From Mycolicibacterium rhodesiae (GTDB taxonomy: Bacteria; Actinomycetota; Actinomycetes; Mycobacteriales; Mycobacteriaceae): 43,657 nt of DNA. Shown here piece after piece: positions 1-9,455 of the stretch (within the stretch, counting starts at the first letter, position 1; each line of letters starts with the position of its first letter). The notes beneath the pieces are model-generated. The model was not told the DNA's origin. It worked only from the letters and a program-made list of their open reading frames with translations, and did not search any database. The position numbers and the translations under genes are program-made. The stretch lies in contig NZ_MVIH01000023.1 of the NCBI RefSeq assembly GCF_002086695.1, positions 1 to 43,657 on the forward strand, written 5' to 3'.

Positions 1-45
1 CTGGCCATCTACGGCTCCAACGGCAACTTCAACCTGTCCGGATAG
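1..45 (+). CDS. C-terminal end of a probable YrbE-family (MlaE-like) permease
   Basis: The window opens inside a reading frame that ends at a TAG at 43-45; its last residues read LAIYGSNGNFNLSG. The gene stops 9 bases before mceA. In mycobacterial mce operons the gene directly before mceA is normally yrbEB, the second integral-membrane permease of the Mce transporter, so that is the inferred identity. The 14 visible residues alone cannot prove it. Confidence 0.5.
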   Translation: MAIYGSNGNFNLSG

Positions 46-54
46 GGAGATGAC

Positions 55-1332
55 GTGACACGCAATCTCGGTCCGGGCCCGGCCGACCGCTCCGAAACCG
101 AAACCGCCGCAGTCCCGGTGGCAGCCCGAACCGGCGCCAGCTTCGGCGCCAAGAGCTGGACACGGCCGGTGGCCGGTCTGTCCACCGTGGTCTTTGTGGT
201 GGCGATCGTCGCCGTCGCCGTCGGGCTGTTCCGCGGCGACTTCACCAAAACCGTTCCGGTGACCGTGATCTCCGACCGCGCCGGCCTCGTCATGAATCCA
301 GACGCCAGGGTGAAGATGCGCGGTGTCCAGGTCGGCAAGGTCGAGTCGATCCAAACCCGGCCCGACGGCACTGCCGAACTGCGGCTGGCGATGGATCCCG
401 CGCAGCTGCGCAAGATCCCGTCCAACGTGGTCGCCGACATCGCTTCGACGACGGTCTTCGGCGCCAAGTACGTCAACTTCGAACCCCCGACCGATCCGTC
501 GCCGAAACCGATGTACGCAGGGCAGGTTCTGCAGGGGCAGCACGTCACGGTCGAGATCAACACCGTGTTCCAACAGCTGAATCAGATCCTCAACAAGATC
601 GATCCGACCCAGCTGAACGCAACGCTCGGCGCCCTCTCTGAGGCATTCGCCGGGCGTGGCAAGCAATTCGGCCAAACCATCGCCGACTTCGATGCCCTGT
701 TGGCCAAGATGGAGCCCAGCCTGCCGAATATGGCCAAGGACATCGAGCTGACCGCGCCGGTGACCGCCGCCTACGCCGACGCCGCGCCGGATCTGGTGCG
801 GACGGTGCAGAACACCAACAAGATCAGCCAGAGCATCGTCGACGAAAAACAGAACCTGGACACCTTCTTGGTCAACATGATCGGGCTGGCCGATCAGGGC
901 AACGAGGTGCTCGGAGCCAACCAGCCGGCGCTCAGTAAGGTTCTTCACCTGCTTGCGCCCACCACGGCCCTGTTCAACGAATACTCGACGGCGATCAACT
1001 GCACGCTCGAAGGCATGAACGTCGCCCGCCTGCAGCCGCCGTCGATGGATCCGGGAGTCATTGTCAACGTCGCCTTCACCCTGGGCATCGACCGGTACCG
1101 GTACCCGTCGAACCTGCCGAAGGTGGCGGCCACGGGCGGCCCGCAGTGCATGGGGCTGCCGAACATCGGTTACGGCAACAAGTCCAAGTACCTCGTGACC
1201 GACGTGGGCAGCAACCCGTGGCAGTACGGCAACCAGGGCATCCTGCTCAACTCCGACGGTCTCAAGCAGCTGTTGTTCGGACCGCTCGACGGGCCGCCGC
1301 GCAACACCGCACAGATCGGACAGCCGGGATGA
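55..1332 (+). CDS. mceA: Mce-family protein MceA
   Basis: First substrate-binding subunit of a Mce lipid transporter (425 aa), probably inner-membrane anchored and reaching across the periplasm. A charged N-terminus of about 38 residues precedes one membrane segment (about 40-60). The MlaD/MCE domain follows (about 66-145), with the hallmarks GLVMNPDARVKMRGVQVGKV and FGAKYVNF, then a long helical region. The start is GTG, with AGGGAGA about 6 bases upstream. The stop overlaps the mceB start (ATGATGA). The family and the A position are clear from the N-terminal motif and the gene order. Which numbered mce operon this is, and its substrate, cannot be told; Mce systems with known cargo carry fatty acids or sterols. 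Confidence 0.93.
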   Translation: MTRNLGPGPADRSETETAAVPVAARTGASFGAKSWTRPVAGLSTVVFVVAIVAVAVGLFRGDFTKTVPVTVISDRAGLVMNPDARVKMRGVQVGKVESIQTRPDGTAELRLAMDPAQLRKIPSNVVADIASTTVFGAKYVNFEPPTDPSPKPMYAGQVLQGQHVTVEINTVFQQLNQILNKIDPTQLNATLGALSEAFAGRGKQFGQTIADFDALLAKMEPSLPNMAKDIELTAPVTAAYADAAPDLVRTVQNTNKISQSIVDEKQNLDTFLVNMIGLADQGNEVLGANQPALSKVLHLLAPTTALFNEYSTAINCTLEGMNVARLQPPSMDPGVIVNVAFTLGIDRYRYPSNLPKVAATGGPQCMGLPNIGYGNKSKYLVTDVGSNPWQYGNQGILLNSDGLKQLLFGPLDGPPRNTAQIGQPG

Positions 1333-2354
1333 TGCGCACCACAAGCACACTCGTCAAGTTCGGCGTGTTCGCCGTCGTGATGGTGGTCCTGACCGCCTTT
1401 CTGTTCCTGACATTCAGCAACTACCGCAGCGGTTCGACCAACGGATACTCGGCGGTGTTCGGTGACGCCTCCCGGCTGAAGGATGGCGACACCGTCCGCG
1501 TCGCCGGTGTCCGGGTCGGCACTGTCAACAGTGTTGACCTGCAGCCGGACAAGAGTGTGCTGGTGAAGTTCGATGCCGACCGCGACATCGTCCTGACCAC
1601 GGGAACCCAAGCGGCCGTGCGCTATTTGAATCTGACCGGCGACCGGTATCTGGAACTCGTCGACGGACCGGGCTCGACCCGGGTGCTGCCTGCGGGTTCC
1701 CAGATACCCCGGGACCGCACCCAGTCCGCCCTCGATCTGGATCTCCTTCTCGGCGGATTGCGGCCGGTGATCCAAGGGCTCAACCCGCAGGACGTCAACG
1801 CGCTGACCGCGTCGCTGATCAACATCCTGCAGGGCCAGGGTGACACCCTCGACTCGCTGCTCGGCAAGACCACCTCCTTCTCGAATGCGTTGGCCGACAA
1901 CAGCCAAACGGTCGAACAGCTCATCGACAACCTCAAGGTCGTCGTCGACACTCTGGCCAAAGACGGCGACAAGTTCTCCGGCGCCATTGACAAGCTGGAG
2001 AAGCTGATCACCGGGCTGTCGCAGGATCGCGAACCGATCGGCACCGCGATCACCCAGCTGGACAACGGAACCGCGTCGCTGACCAGTCTGTTGAACGAGG
2101 CCCGCGCCCCGCTGAAGGGAGATATCGAGCAGCTCAACCGTCTGGCACCGCTGTTGGACGACAACAAGATCGTCTTCGACAGAGGCTTGCAGAGGGGGCC
2201 CGACAACTATCGCAAGATGGCCCGGCTCGGCGCGTACGGCAGCTGGATCATGTACTACATCTGCGGCCTGTCGATCCGGGTGACCGATCTTCAGGGACGG
2301 ACCGGGGTGTTCCCGATGATCAAACAAGAATCCGGTAGGTGTGCGGAGCCCTAA
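1329..2354 (+). CDS. mceB: Mce-family protein MceB
   Basis: Second Mce subunit, 341 aa. It begins with two consecutive ATG codons (1329 and 1332) overlapping the mceA stop, so the two genes are translationally coupled. A membrane segment at about 9-29 is followed by an MlaD domain (about 38-115) containing GDTVRVAGVRVGTV and RYLNLTGDRYLEL. The remainder is helical, rich in Leu/Asp/Gln, as usual for the part of Mce proteins that forms a tube. An open frame continues upstream into mceA but has no start as good as 1329. Part of the mceA-F operon. Confidence 0.92.
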   Translation: MMRTTSTLVKFGVFAVVMVVLTAFLFLTFSNYRSGSTNGYSAVFGDASRLKDGDTVRVAGVRVGTVNSVDLQPDKSVLVKFDADRDIVLTTGTQAAVRYLNLTGDRYLELVDGPGSTRVLPAGSQIPRDRTQSALDLDLLLGGLRPVIQGLNPQDVNALTASLINILQGQGDTLDSLLGKTTSFSNALADNSQTVEQLIDNLKVVVDTLAKDGDKFSGAIDKLEKLITGLSQDREPIGTAITQLDNGTASLTSLLNEARAPLKGDIEQLNRLAPLLDDNKIVFDRGLQRGPDNYRKMARLGAYGSWIMYYICGLSIRVTDLQGRTGVFPMIKQESGRCAEP

Positions 2355-3436
2355 TGCTGAAATACCGAGCTTCAAACTTGTGGCGTGCCGGCTTCCTCGG
2401 CGCGGTGTTGATCATGCTGGTCATTGCGGTTGGCCTGCAGCCCGAGCGGCTGGTGCAGCTGGCCACCTCGGTGCGCCACCAGGCGCTGTTCACCGAGGCC
2501 GGCGGGATCACCGTCGGCAACGACGTGACGCTCTCCGGCATCAAGGTCGGTTCGGTCACCGACGTGGTTCTGGACAACGGCGACGCGCTGGTCACCTTCA
2601 CGACCGCGGGCAAATACGCGCTGGGTTCGCAGACCGCGGCGCACATCCGTACCGGCTCGCTGCTGGGCGAGCGGGTTCTCACGCTGGAATCGACAGGCAG
2701 CGGCACTCTTCGCTCCGGCGACGTGATCCCGACGACGCGCACGTCATCGCCCTACTCACTCACCGAAGCCGTCAGCGACCTGACGTCCAACACCGCAGGC
2801 ACTGACACCGCCTCGCTCAACCAGTCGCTGGACACGCTGTCGGCCACGATCGACCAGCTCGCACCGAAACTGGGTCCGACCTTCGATGGCCTGAGCAAGC
2901 TGTCCCGATCCCTCAACAGCCGCAACGAGAATCTGGCCGGCCTGCTCAAGAGCGCTGCCGACGTCACCACCGTGCTGGGGCAGCGCAGTCAGCAGCTGAA
3001 CACCCTGATCCTGAATGCGAACGTCCTGCTGGGTGTGCTCAACGACCGGCGCGAGGCGATCGTCGACCTGCTCGCCAACACCGCGGCGGTGTCGCAGCAG
3101 CTGACCGGCCTGGTCCACGACAACGAGGACAAGCTGGCGCCGACGCTGCAGCGGCTCAATTCCGTTGTCGCGGTGCTGGAGAAGAACAAAGACAACATTG
3201 CCCAGATGCTGCCGAACGTGAAGAAGTTCATCCTGTCCGAGGGTGAGACGCTGGCCAATGGCCCGTACTACAACGCCTACGTGCCCAACCTGCAGCCCGC
3301 GGAGTTGTTGCAGCCGTTCCTGGATTATGCGTTCGGCTTCCGTCGTGGCGTCAACGCCGGCCAACCACCGGACAATGCCGGGCCGCGCGCTGAACTACCG
3401 TTGCCGTACAACGGCATTCCGGGAGGGTCCCGCTGA
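2354..3436 (+). CDS. mceC: Mce-family protein MceC
   Basis: Third Mce subunit, 360 aa. The ATG shares one base with the mceB stop (TAATG). A GTG five codons upstream is possible but lies inside mceB and would put extra residues before the membrane anchor. Transmembrane helix about 11-28; MlaD domain about 42-118 with VGNDVTLSGIKVGSV and GSLLGERVLTLE; then a long helical domain. The C-terminus is short compared with MceD-F. Its role is as a structural/binding subunit of the same Mce complex. Confidence 0.92.
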   Translation: MLKYRASNLWRAGFLGAVLIMLVIAVGLQPERLVQLATSVRHQALFTEAGGITVGNDVTLSGIKVGSVTDVVLDNGDALVTFTTAGKYALGSQTAAHIRTGSLLGERVLTLESTGSGTLRSGDVIPTTRTSSPYSLTEAVSDLTSNTAGTDTASLNQSLDTLSATIDQLAPKLGPTFDGLSKLSRSLNSRNENLAGLLKSAADVTTVLGQRSQQLNTLILNANVLLGVLNDRREAIVDLLANTAAVSQQLTGLVHDNEDKLAPTLQRLNSVVAVLEKNKDNIAQMLPNVKKFILSEGETLANGPYYNAYVPNLQPAELLQPFLDYAFGFRRGVNAGQPPDNAGPRAELPLPYNGIPGGSR

Positions 3437-4863
3437 TGATGCGCAGACGTTGGGTGAAGGTGCTGTCGGTTCTGCTGGCCGGGCTGCTGGTGGTGGGTGC
3501 GGCGGTTCTCGTGCGCAACATCTTCTTCGGCCCGAAGACGGTCAACGCCCTCTTCACCACCGCGACGGGTATCTATCCCGGTGACGATGTCCGGGTGTCG
3601 GGCGTCAAGGTGGGTACCATCAAGGCGATCGAACCGCAGGGCACCCAGACCAAGCTGGTGCTCGACGTCGACCGCGACGTCCCGATTCCCGCCGACGCCA
3701 AGGCGGTGATCGTGGCGCAGAACCTGGTTGCCGCCCGCTATGTGCAGTTGACGCCGGCCTACCGGAACAACGTCGGCCCGAAAATGGCCGACAACGCGGT
3801 AATCCCGTTGGACCGCACCGCGATTCCTGTGGAGTGGGATGAAGTCAAAGAGCAGTTGACCCGGCTGGCCACCGACTTGGGACCGCAGAGCGGGGTGTCG
3901 GGCACGTCGGTGTCGCGCTTCATCGACAGTGCGGCCAATGCGCTCGACGGCAACGGCGACAAGCTTCGGCAAACCATCACCGAACTCGCCGGGGTGTCTC
4001 GTGTGCTCGCCAATGGCAGCGGCAACATCGTCGACATCATCAAGAACTTGCAGACCTTCGTCACGACGCTGCGTGACAGCAGCGAGCAGGTGGTGATGTT
4101 CCAGAATCGGTTGGCGACGCTGACCAGCGTGATCGACGGCAACCGGTCGGATCTTGATGCCGCACTGAAGAACCTGTCGGTGGCGATCGTCGACATCCAG
4201 CGGTTCGTCGCGGGCAGCCGCAACCAGGCCTCCGAGCAGATTCAGCGGCTGACGAATGTCACCACCAACCTGCTGAACAACAAGATGGAGATCGAGAACA
4301 TCCTGCACATCGCGCCGAACGCGTTGAGCAACGCCTACAACATCTACAACCCGTCATCGGGTAGTGCGGTCGGGCAGTTCGTGCTGAACAACTTCTCTAA
4401 CCCGACCGAATTCGTATGCGGCGCAATCGGTGCGATCGAGAACACCACAGCCCCCGAAACGGCGAAGCTGTGCAGCCAGTACCTCGGCCCGGCGCTTCGC
4501 CTGCTCAACTTCAATTACCTGCCCATCGGGATTGATCCGTACCTCATGCCGTCGGCCGCTCCTGACGAACTCGTCTACTCGCAGCCGAACCTCGCCCCGG
4601 GCGCCGGCGGTCCTACCCCCGACATCCCGCCGCTGCCGCCCTACCATTCGGCGTACGAGGGTGTCATGCCGGGACCGCCAGGATTCACCGGACGTGCCCC
4701 GGGTGAGGCGCCGCCCGGTGCGGCCCAACTGTTGCCCGGTGGATCGCCGGCGATACCGCCTTCGGTGATCTCGTCGCTGCCCGGCATGTTGAACCCGGCC
4801 GGGCCGGCGCCCGGTCCGGCACCCGGCCCTCCGCTGGCCGCAGAGGCAGGAGGCACACCATGA
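3436..4863 (+). CDS. mceD: Mce-family protein MceD
   Basis: Fourth Mce subunit, 475 aa, starting at an ATG that overlaps the mceC stop (TGATGATG). Transmembrane helix about 8-26; MlaD domain about 34-115 with GDDVRVSGVKVGTI and AARYVQLTPAY. A central helical part follows. The last ~80 residues are a Pro/Gly/Ala-rich low-complexity tail, common in mycobacterial MceD and MceF and possibly reaching the cell wall. Its stop overlaps the mceE start by 4 bases (ATGA). Confidence 0.92.
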   Translation: MMRRRWVKVLSVLLAGLLVVGAAVLVRNIFFGPKTVNALFTTATGIYPGDDVRVSGVKVGTIKAIEPQGTQTKLVLDVDRDVPIPADAKAVIVAQNLVAARYVQLTPAYRNNVGPKMADNAVIPLDRTAIPVEWDEVKEQLTRLATDLGPQSGVSGTSVSRFIDSAANALDGNGDKLRQTITELAGVSRVLANGSGNIVDIIKNLQTFVTTLRDSSEQVVMFQNRLATLTSVIDGNRSDLDAALKNLSVAIVDIQRFVAGSRNQASEQIQRLTNVTTNLLNNKMEIENILHIAPNALSNAYNIYNPSSGSAVGQFVLNNFSNPTEFVCGAIGAIENTTAPETAKLCSQYLGPALRLLNFNYLPIGIDPYLMPSAAPDELVYSQPNLAPGAGGPTPDIPPLPPYHSAYEGVMPGPPGFTGRAPGEAPPGAAQLLPGGSPAIPPSVISSLPGMLNPAGPAPGPAPGPPLAAEAGGTP

Positions 4864-6212
4864 TCGGCGGAAAGTCGTTGCGGCGTGCAGTCATCGCTGG
4901 TTGCGGGGTCGCGCTCACCACCAGCGCCTGCGCCTTCCAGGGTGTCAACTCGCTGCCGCTGCCCGGTACCGTGGGCCGCGGATCCGATGCCGACGTCTAC
5001 CACGCCGAGGTGGCGAACATCGCGACTCTGGAGCCGAACTCACCGGTCATGATGAACGACGTCGTCGTCGGCAGCGTGCGGAAGTTGACGGTCAAGAACT
5101 GGCATGCCGACGTCGAGTTCTCGGTGAAGCCCGATGTCGTCGTCCCGGCCAACGCTGTCGTCAGCGTTGGCCAGACCAGCTTGCTCGGTTCCATGCACCT
5201 GTCGTTGAACACTCCGATCGGCCAACCGCCGAGCGGGAAGCTCAACCCGGGCGCGACGATTTCGCTGAATGCATCCTCGACCTATCCGACCACCGAGCAG
5301 ACACTGGCCTCGCTGGCGGCTGTCGTGAATGGCGGTGGGTTGGGCCAGATCGGTGACGTCATCCACAACTTCAGCACGGCGGTCCATGGCAACGAGGCGG
5401 CCTTCCGCGACCTGATCACCAGGCTGGACACCTTCGTCGGAACGCTGGATGCCCAGCGGGACAACATCGTGTCAGTGATCCAGTCGCTGAATCGGATGAC
5501 GTCGACATTCGCCGGCCAGCGTGACGACCTCACCCGCGCGCTGCAGAAGATTCCGCCCGCCATTGACGTGCTGGTCAAGGAAAGGCCAACGCTGACAACG
5601 GCATTACGCAAGCTCGGTACGTTCAGTGAGACCGCGAACACTCTTGTCAATGAGTCACAGGCCGACTTGGTGGCGAACCTGAAAAACCTGGAGCCGGCTT
5701 TCAAGGCGTTCGCCGATGTCGGTCCCGATCTCGATGCACTCCTCGAATACGCCGTCCACTTCCCGTTCACCCAGAGCTTCATGGATCGCGCGATCCGCGG
5801 CGACTACTACAACCTGTTCGCGGTGATCGACCTGACTGTCCCGCGGTTGAAGCGCACGTTGATGCTGGGCACGCGGTGGGGAGACGCGAAGGCGCAGTTG
5901 ATTCCCGCGCCAGGTGATCCGGCATTTCTGAATTACACCTACGACCCCCTCAAAACCGGGGTCACGCCACCGCCACCGGATGTCTTCGACGACAATCCTC
6001 CCCAGGCTCCGCCACCGGCGGCAATTGCCGCCGCGGGTCCGATCCTTCCGCTTGTGCCGCCGTCGCCAGTCGCGCCGCCGGGCAGCCAGATCTACACACG
6101 GGAACAGTTGGCCGCTACGGGCGTCCAGCCCATCTTTGCGGGACCATATGGGGCACAGGGAAATCCGCCGGCGAGCATGCCGCCGGCACCGCCGACGGGA
6201 GGGGGCGGCTAA
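4860..6212 (+). CDS. mceE: Mce-family lipoprotein MceE (LprK-type)
   Basis: Lipoprotein subunit of the Mce transporter, 450 aa. The N-terminus is a lipoprotein signal peptide: twin Arg at 8-9, a hydrophobic stretch, then the lipobox LTTSAC with the lipidated Cys at residue 24. An MlaD domain follows (about 45-120, with SPVMMNDVVVGSV and GQTSLLGSMHLSL), then helices and a Pro-rich tail (last ~75 residues). A lipobox at the fifth position is what distinguishes MceE from the other Mce subunits. Start ATG overlaps the mceD stop. Confidence 0.94.
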   Translation: MIGGKSLRRAVIAGCGVALTTSACAFQGVNSLPLPGTVGRGSDADVYHAEVANIATLEPNSPVMMNDVVVGSVRKLTVKNWHADVEFSVKPDVVVPANAVVSVGQTSLLGSMHLSLNTPIGQPPSGKLNPGATISLNASSTYPTTEQTLASLAAVVNGGGLGQIGDVIHNFSTAVHGNEAAFRDLITRLDTFVGTLDAQRDNIVSVIQSLNRMTSTFAGQRDDLTRALQKIPPAIDVLVKERPTLTTALRKLGTFSETANTLVNESQADLVANLKNLEPAFKAFADVGPDLDALLEYAVHFPFTQSFMDRAIRGDYYNLFAVIDLTVPRLKRTLMLGTRWGDAKAQLIPAPGDPAFLNYTYDPLKTGVTPPPPDVFDDNPPQAPPPAAIAAAGPILPLVPPSPVAPPGSQIYTREQLAATGVQPIFAGPYGAQGNPPASMPPAPPTGGGG

Positions 6213-7921
6213 TGCTCACGCGCTTTGTTCGCACGCAGCTGATCATCTTCACGGTCGCCTCGATCGTCGGCGTTGCGATCATGCTGTTGGCATACATTCA
6301 GCTCCCCACCCTGCTGGGATTGGGGCGGCTGACGGTCACGCTTGATCTGCCCGCTACCGGCGGTCTGTACAAGTTCAGCAATGTCACCTACCGCGGGCTG
6401 CAGGTCGGCAAGGTCACCTCCATCGAGCTGACCGACAGCGGGGCCCAGGCCACGCTGTCGCTGGACACGTCGCCGAAGATTCCAGCGGACCTCAAAGCCG
6501 AGGTGCGGAGCATGTCCGCGGTGGGAGAGCAGTACGTGGAGCTGCTGCCGCGCAGCGACAAAGCGCCCTACCTGCAGGATGGTTCGGTGATTCCGGTCGG
6601 CAACACGTCGATTCCACAGGCGGTCGGACCCATGCTCGACCAGGTGAGCAAGTTGATGGACACCATCCCGAAGGACAAGCTGAGCCAACTGCTCGGTGAG
6701 ACCTACCAGGCGTTCAACGGCACAGGTTACGACTTCGGCTCGCTGGTGGACTCCGGTGCAACGATCACACGGGACGCCAACAGCGTCTCCGACAACACCC
6801 GCGCCCTGATCGACGACGCACGCCCGTTCGTCGGGGCGCAGGAGATGACCACCGACTCGATCCGCACCTGGGCGCAGAGCCTGGCGGGGATCACCGAGCA
6901 GGTGGCCGACAACGACCCGCAGTTCCGGTCGATCCTGCACGATGGCCCCGGGTTCGCACAGGAGACGTCGCAGCTGCTCGAGCAGATAAAGCCGACATTG
7001 CCCGTCCTGTTGGCGAACATGACCACGTTCGGTCAGATTTTCCTTACCTACAACAAGTCGGTCGAGCAACTGCTGGTGCTGGTTCCGCCGTTCGTCGCCC
7101 AGATCCAGACGTACCTGCCAAGCAACAGCCCGACCGGTCTGCCGAACGGTGACTTCTCGCTGGGCCTTGGTGATCCCGCATCGTGTACAGTCGGGTTCCT
7201 TCCGCCGTCGTCGTGGCGCAATCCCGCCGACACGTCGGTGATCGACACACCTGACGGCCTGTACTGCAAGTTGCCGCAGGATTCGCCGGTCGCGGTTCGT
7301 GGAGCCCGCAATTATCCGTGCATGGAGCATCCGGGCAAGCGTGCACCGACGGTCGAATTGTGTAACGACCCCAACGGTTTCCAGCCACTGGCGCAGCGCC
7401 AGCACGTCACCGGGCCTTACCCCATTGACCCGAACCTGGTCGCTCAGGGCATCCCGGTCGACAGCCGGGTTCTGCCGGATTCGAACATCTACGGGCCGCT
7501 GCAGGGTACGCCGTTGCCGCCGGGGGTGAGCGCACCGCCACCTGGTGCGCCGCCGGTGGATTCGCCGCCACCGAACTTCGCGGGTACCGGGCCCGGTCCG
7601 TTGCTGCCTGGCCAGCCGATCTACCAGACACCCCCCGTCTCGCCGCCGGGCCCCGAAGGGGACATCGGTCCGGCTCCGATCAATTTGCCGGGCCCGGCCA
7701 ATATGTTGCCTCCTGATCAGCAGCCGGCCCCACCGCCAGAACCGGGTGTGCCGCAAGTCGCGCCGAGTGCTTTCACTCCGAATCCGCAGAAGGCTCCGGC
7801 GCTGCAGGTCGCGAAGTACGATCCGCGCACGGGCCAGTACATGGGTAGCGACGGGACGCTGTACCGCCAGACCAACCTCGCCAAGCCGGCAACGACATGG
7901 CAGGACATGCTGCAGAGCTGA
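6212..7921 (+). CDS. mceF: Mce-family protein MceF
   Basis: Last Mce subunit, 569 aa, larger than the others because of a Pro-rich tail of about 170 residues. Membrane anchor about 10-28, MlaD domain about 40-120 (YKFSNVTYRGLQVGKV, SAVGEQYVELLP), helical middle region, then the Pro/Gly tail ending in a conserved-looking block with YDPRTGQYMGSDGTLYRQ. Start ATG shares one base with the mceE stop (TAATG). The complete A-F set without frameshift suggests a working transporter; its ATPase MceG is normally encoded elsewhere and is not in the window. Confidence 0.93.
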   Translation: MLTRFVRTQLIIFTVASIVGVAIMLLAYIQLPTLLGLGRLTVTLDLPATGGLYKFSNVTYRGLQVGKVTSIELTDSGAQATLSLDTSPKIPADLKAEVRSMSAVGEQYVELLPRSDKAPYLQDGSVIPVGNTSIPQAVGPMLDQVSKLMDTIPKDKLSQLLGETYQAFNGTGYDFGSLVDSGATITRDANSVSDNTRALIDDARPFVGAQEMTTDSIRTWAQSLAGITEQVADNDPQFRSILHDGPGFAQETSQLLEQIKPTLPVLLANMTTFGQIFLTYNKSVEQLLVLVPPFVAQIQTYLPSNSPTGLPNGDFSLGLGDPASCTVGFLPPSSWRNPADTSVIDTPDGLYCKLPQDSPVAVRGARNYPCMEHPGKRAPTVELCNDPNGFQPLAQRQHVTGPYPIDPNLVAQGIPVDSRVLPDSNIYGPLQGTPLPPGVSAPPPGAPPVDSPPPNFAGTGPGPLLPGQPIYQTPPVSPPGPEGDIGPAPINLPGPANMLPPDQQPAPPPEPGVPQVAPSAFTPNPQKAPALQVAKYDPRTGQYMGSDGTLYRQTNLAKPATTWQDMLQS

Positions 7922-7934
7922 AAGGGGTACGTCG

Positions 7935-8438
7935 ATGCGTGTAGTTCAAGCACTGGCCGCGGTCGGCGCGGCCACTACTGTCGCTGGAATCTGTTGCGCG
8001 GCACCGGCAACGGCGGATCAGAATTGGGGCATCAACGGCACATTCCTGACGTCGTCCAACGGTGACTGGGCCAAGGTCAACGATCGTTACCAGGACCAGC
8101 CATCGGAACGCAGTACCTGGACGATCACAACCCAGTGCATCTCACCAACGGAGTGCACCGGGACCGTGACGAGCGATGCGGGGTGGACCGCGCCCATTTA
8201 TACGATCGACGGTCTGTGGTACGTCAAACGAACAGTTCCGAACTGGCGATTCTGTGCCGACGGTGCGGCGATCGAGGGCTTCCAGGAGTACAAGATCTAT
8301 CCGGTCGGCAGCGACGGCCACGTCGACCCCGCAGCCACGGAATACACCGGAGAAAACCGGGTCATCGGCCCCAGTGGGTCGTGCGGGCGCAATCAGTCGC
8401 CGGTCATCCACATGCCGTTCTACATGAAAAAGCTGTAA
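7935..8438 (+). CDS. Secreted mycobacterial protein of unknown function, downstream of mceF
   Basis: 167 aa, beginning 13 bases after mceF with AAAGGGG as ribosome site, so probably the last gene of the mce operon. A Sec signal peptide ends at an APATA|DQ cleavage site near residue 33. The mature part is rich in Trp, Thr and Cys (about five Cys) and has the block CTGTVTSDAGWTAPIY. I recognise this as a small exported protein family common in mycobacteria, often near mce genes; its function is unknown to me. Its stop lies 3 bases from the stop of the convergent gene at 8442. Confidence 0.8.
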   Translation: MRVVQALAAVGAATTVAGICCAAPATADQNWGINGTFLTSSNGDWAKVNDRYQDQPSERSTWTITTQCISPTECTGTVTSDAGWTAPIYTIDGLWYVKRTVPNWRFCADGAAIEGFQEYKIYPVGSDGHVDPAATEYTGENRVIGPSGSCGRNQSPVIHMPFYMKKL

Positions 8439-8441
8439 CTG

Positions 8442-8906
8442 CTACCAGTTTCGCAGCGAACACAGCGCGCCTTTGGGCCCGCTGTTGCGCTTCACCACCT
8501 GACCGTTGATCTCCATCGTGCAGTTGAAGCCCGCAGTCGCCTTCGGGAGTGACCCGGTCGCCTGGACGAGAACCATGCCCCACTGCATGGGGTCGGTCAG
8601 GGTGGCCTCGAGAACCCAGGGTTTGTTGGGCCCGACTGCCGCTTCGGCGTTGGGACTGAACACGTACGGGTCATGGCTGTAGTCGGAGAACGACGGCGGA
8701 TCGGTGTCGCGGTAGTAGATCTCGGCGTTGACCGGCTTGTCGGCGGTGACGGTATACCGCACGTTGTAGGCCGGCGGCGGTGGGGCAGGAGCCGGATCGC
8801 CACCGGGGATCGGATCGTCGGCCAGTGCGGGTGCCGCGAAACCGGTTGCGGTGCACAGAACGGCCAGGACTGCGGCGCTGATCTTCGAGGTAAGTCGCAT
8901 GGTCAC
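8442..8906 (-). CDS. Small exported protein with an MmpS-like C-terminal pattern (paralogue of 12905-13318)
   Basis: 154 aa from a GTG that overlaps the upstream gene's stop (GTGA); an ATG two codons later (8900) is the alternative. A signal peptide ends at PALA|DD (about residue 30), followed by a Pro-rich linker. The mature domain contains AEIYYRDTDPPSFSDYSHD and ends C-x-MEINGQVVKRNSGPKGALCSL. It shares most of these blocks with the product at 12905-13318. The beta-strand spacing and the two-Cys ending (C...NGxVVxxN...C) resemble the soluble part of MmpS proteins, an inference from pattern only. Probably co-transcribed with the gene at 8903-9364. Confidence 0.8.
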   Translation of the reverse strand: MTMRLTSKISAAVLAVLCTATGFAAPALADDPIPGGDPAPAPPPPAYNVRYTVTADKPVNAEIYYRDTDPPSFSDYSHDPYVFSPNAEAAVGPNKPWVLEATLTDPMQWGMVLVQATGSLPKATAGFNCTMEINGQVVKRNSGPKGALCSLRNW

Positions 8907-9364
8907 ATCCGGTTCAGGCTGAACGGGTAGGTGAAGCTGCCGCCCGGGGTGCCGTCACACCCGGCATCGAACGTCGAGACCATCGACCCGGCAAGGGTGT
9001 TCGCGTCCCAGGTGTACACGTCATGGGTGGGAATGGTTGGCCCGTAGTAGATGTCGCCACACCGCAGGCCGAAGGGGTCGTCGACGGTGAAGGTGTACTG
9101 GCCGTTGACCAGCGGTGCATCACCGACACTCTGGACGGCCTTGGCGATCGGCCGCGGCAGCGTGAGGATGTGAATGCAATTGGGGAGGTTGTCATACGTG
9201 TTCGGTGCCTTGCACGGCGTCATCGCCGACCACACCCAGGTGTGAAAGTCCCTGCGGTCGGGCATGATCAGCTCGTAATTGCCCAGGTACATCTCAGCGG
9301 ATGCCGGCGGTGCGAGGGCCACCGTTGCCGCCACCACCACCGTGGTGATCACAAGGGATTTCAC
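8903..9364 (-). CDS. Secreted mycobacterial protein of unknown function
   Basis: 153 aa. I chose GTG at 9364 because GGAGGAAG sits about 8 bases upstream of it; a frame starting at 9379 would begin inside that ribosome site. Signal peptide about 1-23 with the cleavage PASA|EM. The mature part carries several Cys residues and blocks such as RCGDIYYGP, DVYTWD and GTPGGSFTYPFSLNRM. It belongs to a small exported family seen in mycobacteria; no function is known to me. It overlaps the next gene by 4 bases and lies downstream of two TTCTC/GAGAA dyads (9431-9473). Confidence 0.8.
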   Translation of the reverse strand: MKSLVITTVVVAATVALAPPASAEMYLGNYELIMPDRRDFHTWVWSAMTPCKAPNTYDNLPNCIHILTLPRPIAKAVQSVGDAPLVNGQYTFTVDDPFGLRCGDIYYGPTIPTHDVYTWDANTLAGSMVSTFDAGCDGTPGGSFTYPFSLNRM

Positions 9365-9430
9365 GCTGGCTTCCTCCACGTTCGGTGCGCACGGTGCGAA
9401 GCCCCGATTGTCGCACGCTGCGAGATTGGC

Positions 9431-9449
9431 ATTCTCGTGATCGGAGAAT
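9431..9449. promoter_or_regulatory. Operator-like dyad ATTCTC-N7-GAGAAT
   Basis: Perfect 6-bp arms around 7 bases, 67 bp upstream of the GTG of the secreted-protein gene at 9364 and after the end of the gene at 9500. The identical arm and spacer layout recurs at 29116-29134, and close versions at 19955-19973 and other promoters, so I read it as a regulator binding site rather than a terminator. Confidence 0.6.
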
Positions 9450-9455
9450 ACCGTC

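Noticed and set aside
1170..2375. Long minus-strand open frame (401 codons) opposite mceB
   Set aside because: It mirrors the GC-rich third-position pattern of mceB, has no family signature and is contradicted by the clear Mce domain on the plus strand.
6209..7756. Minus-strand open frame of 515 codons opposite mceF
   Set aside because: Arg/Gln-rich composition typical of a shadow frame; mceF has intact domains over the whole span.
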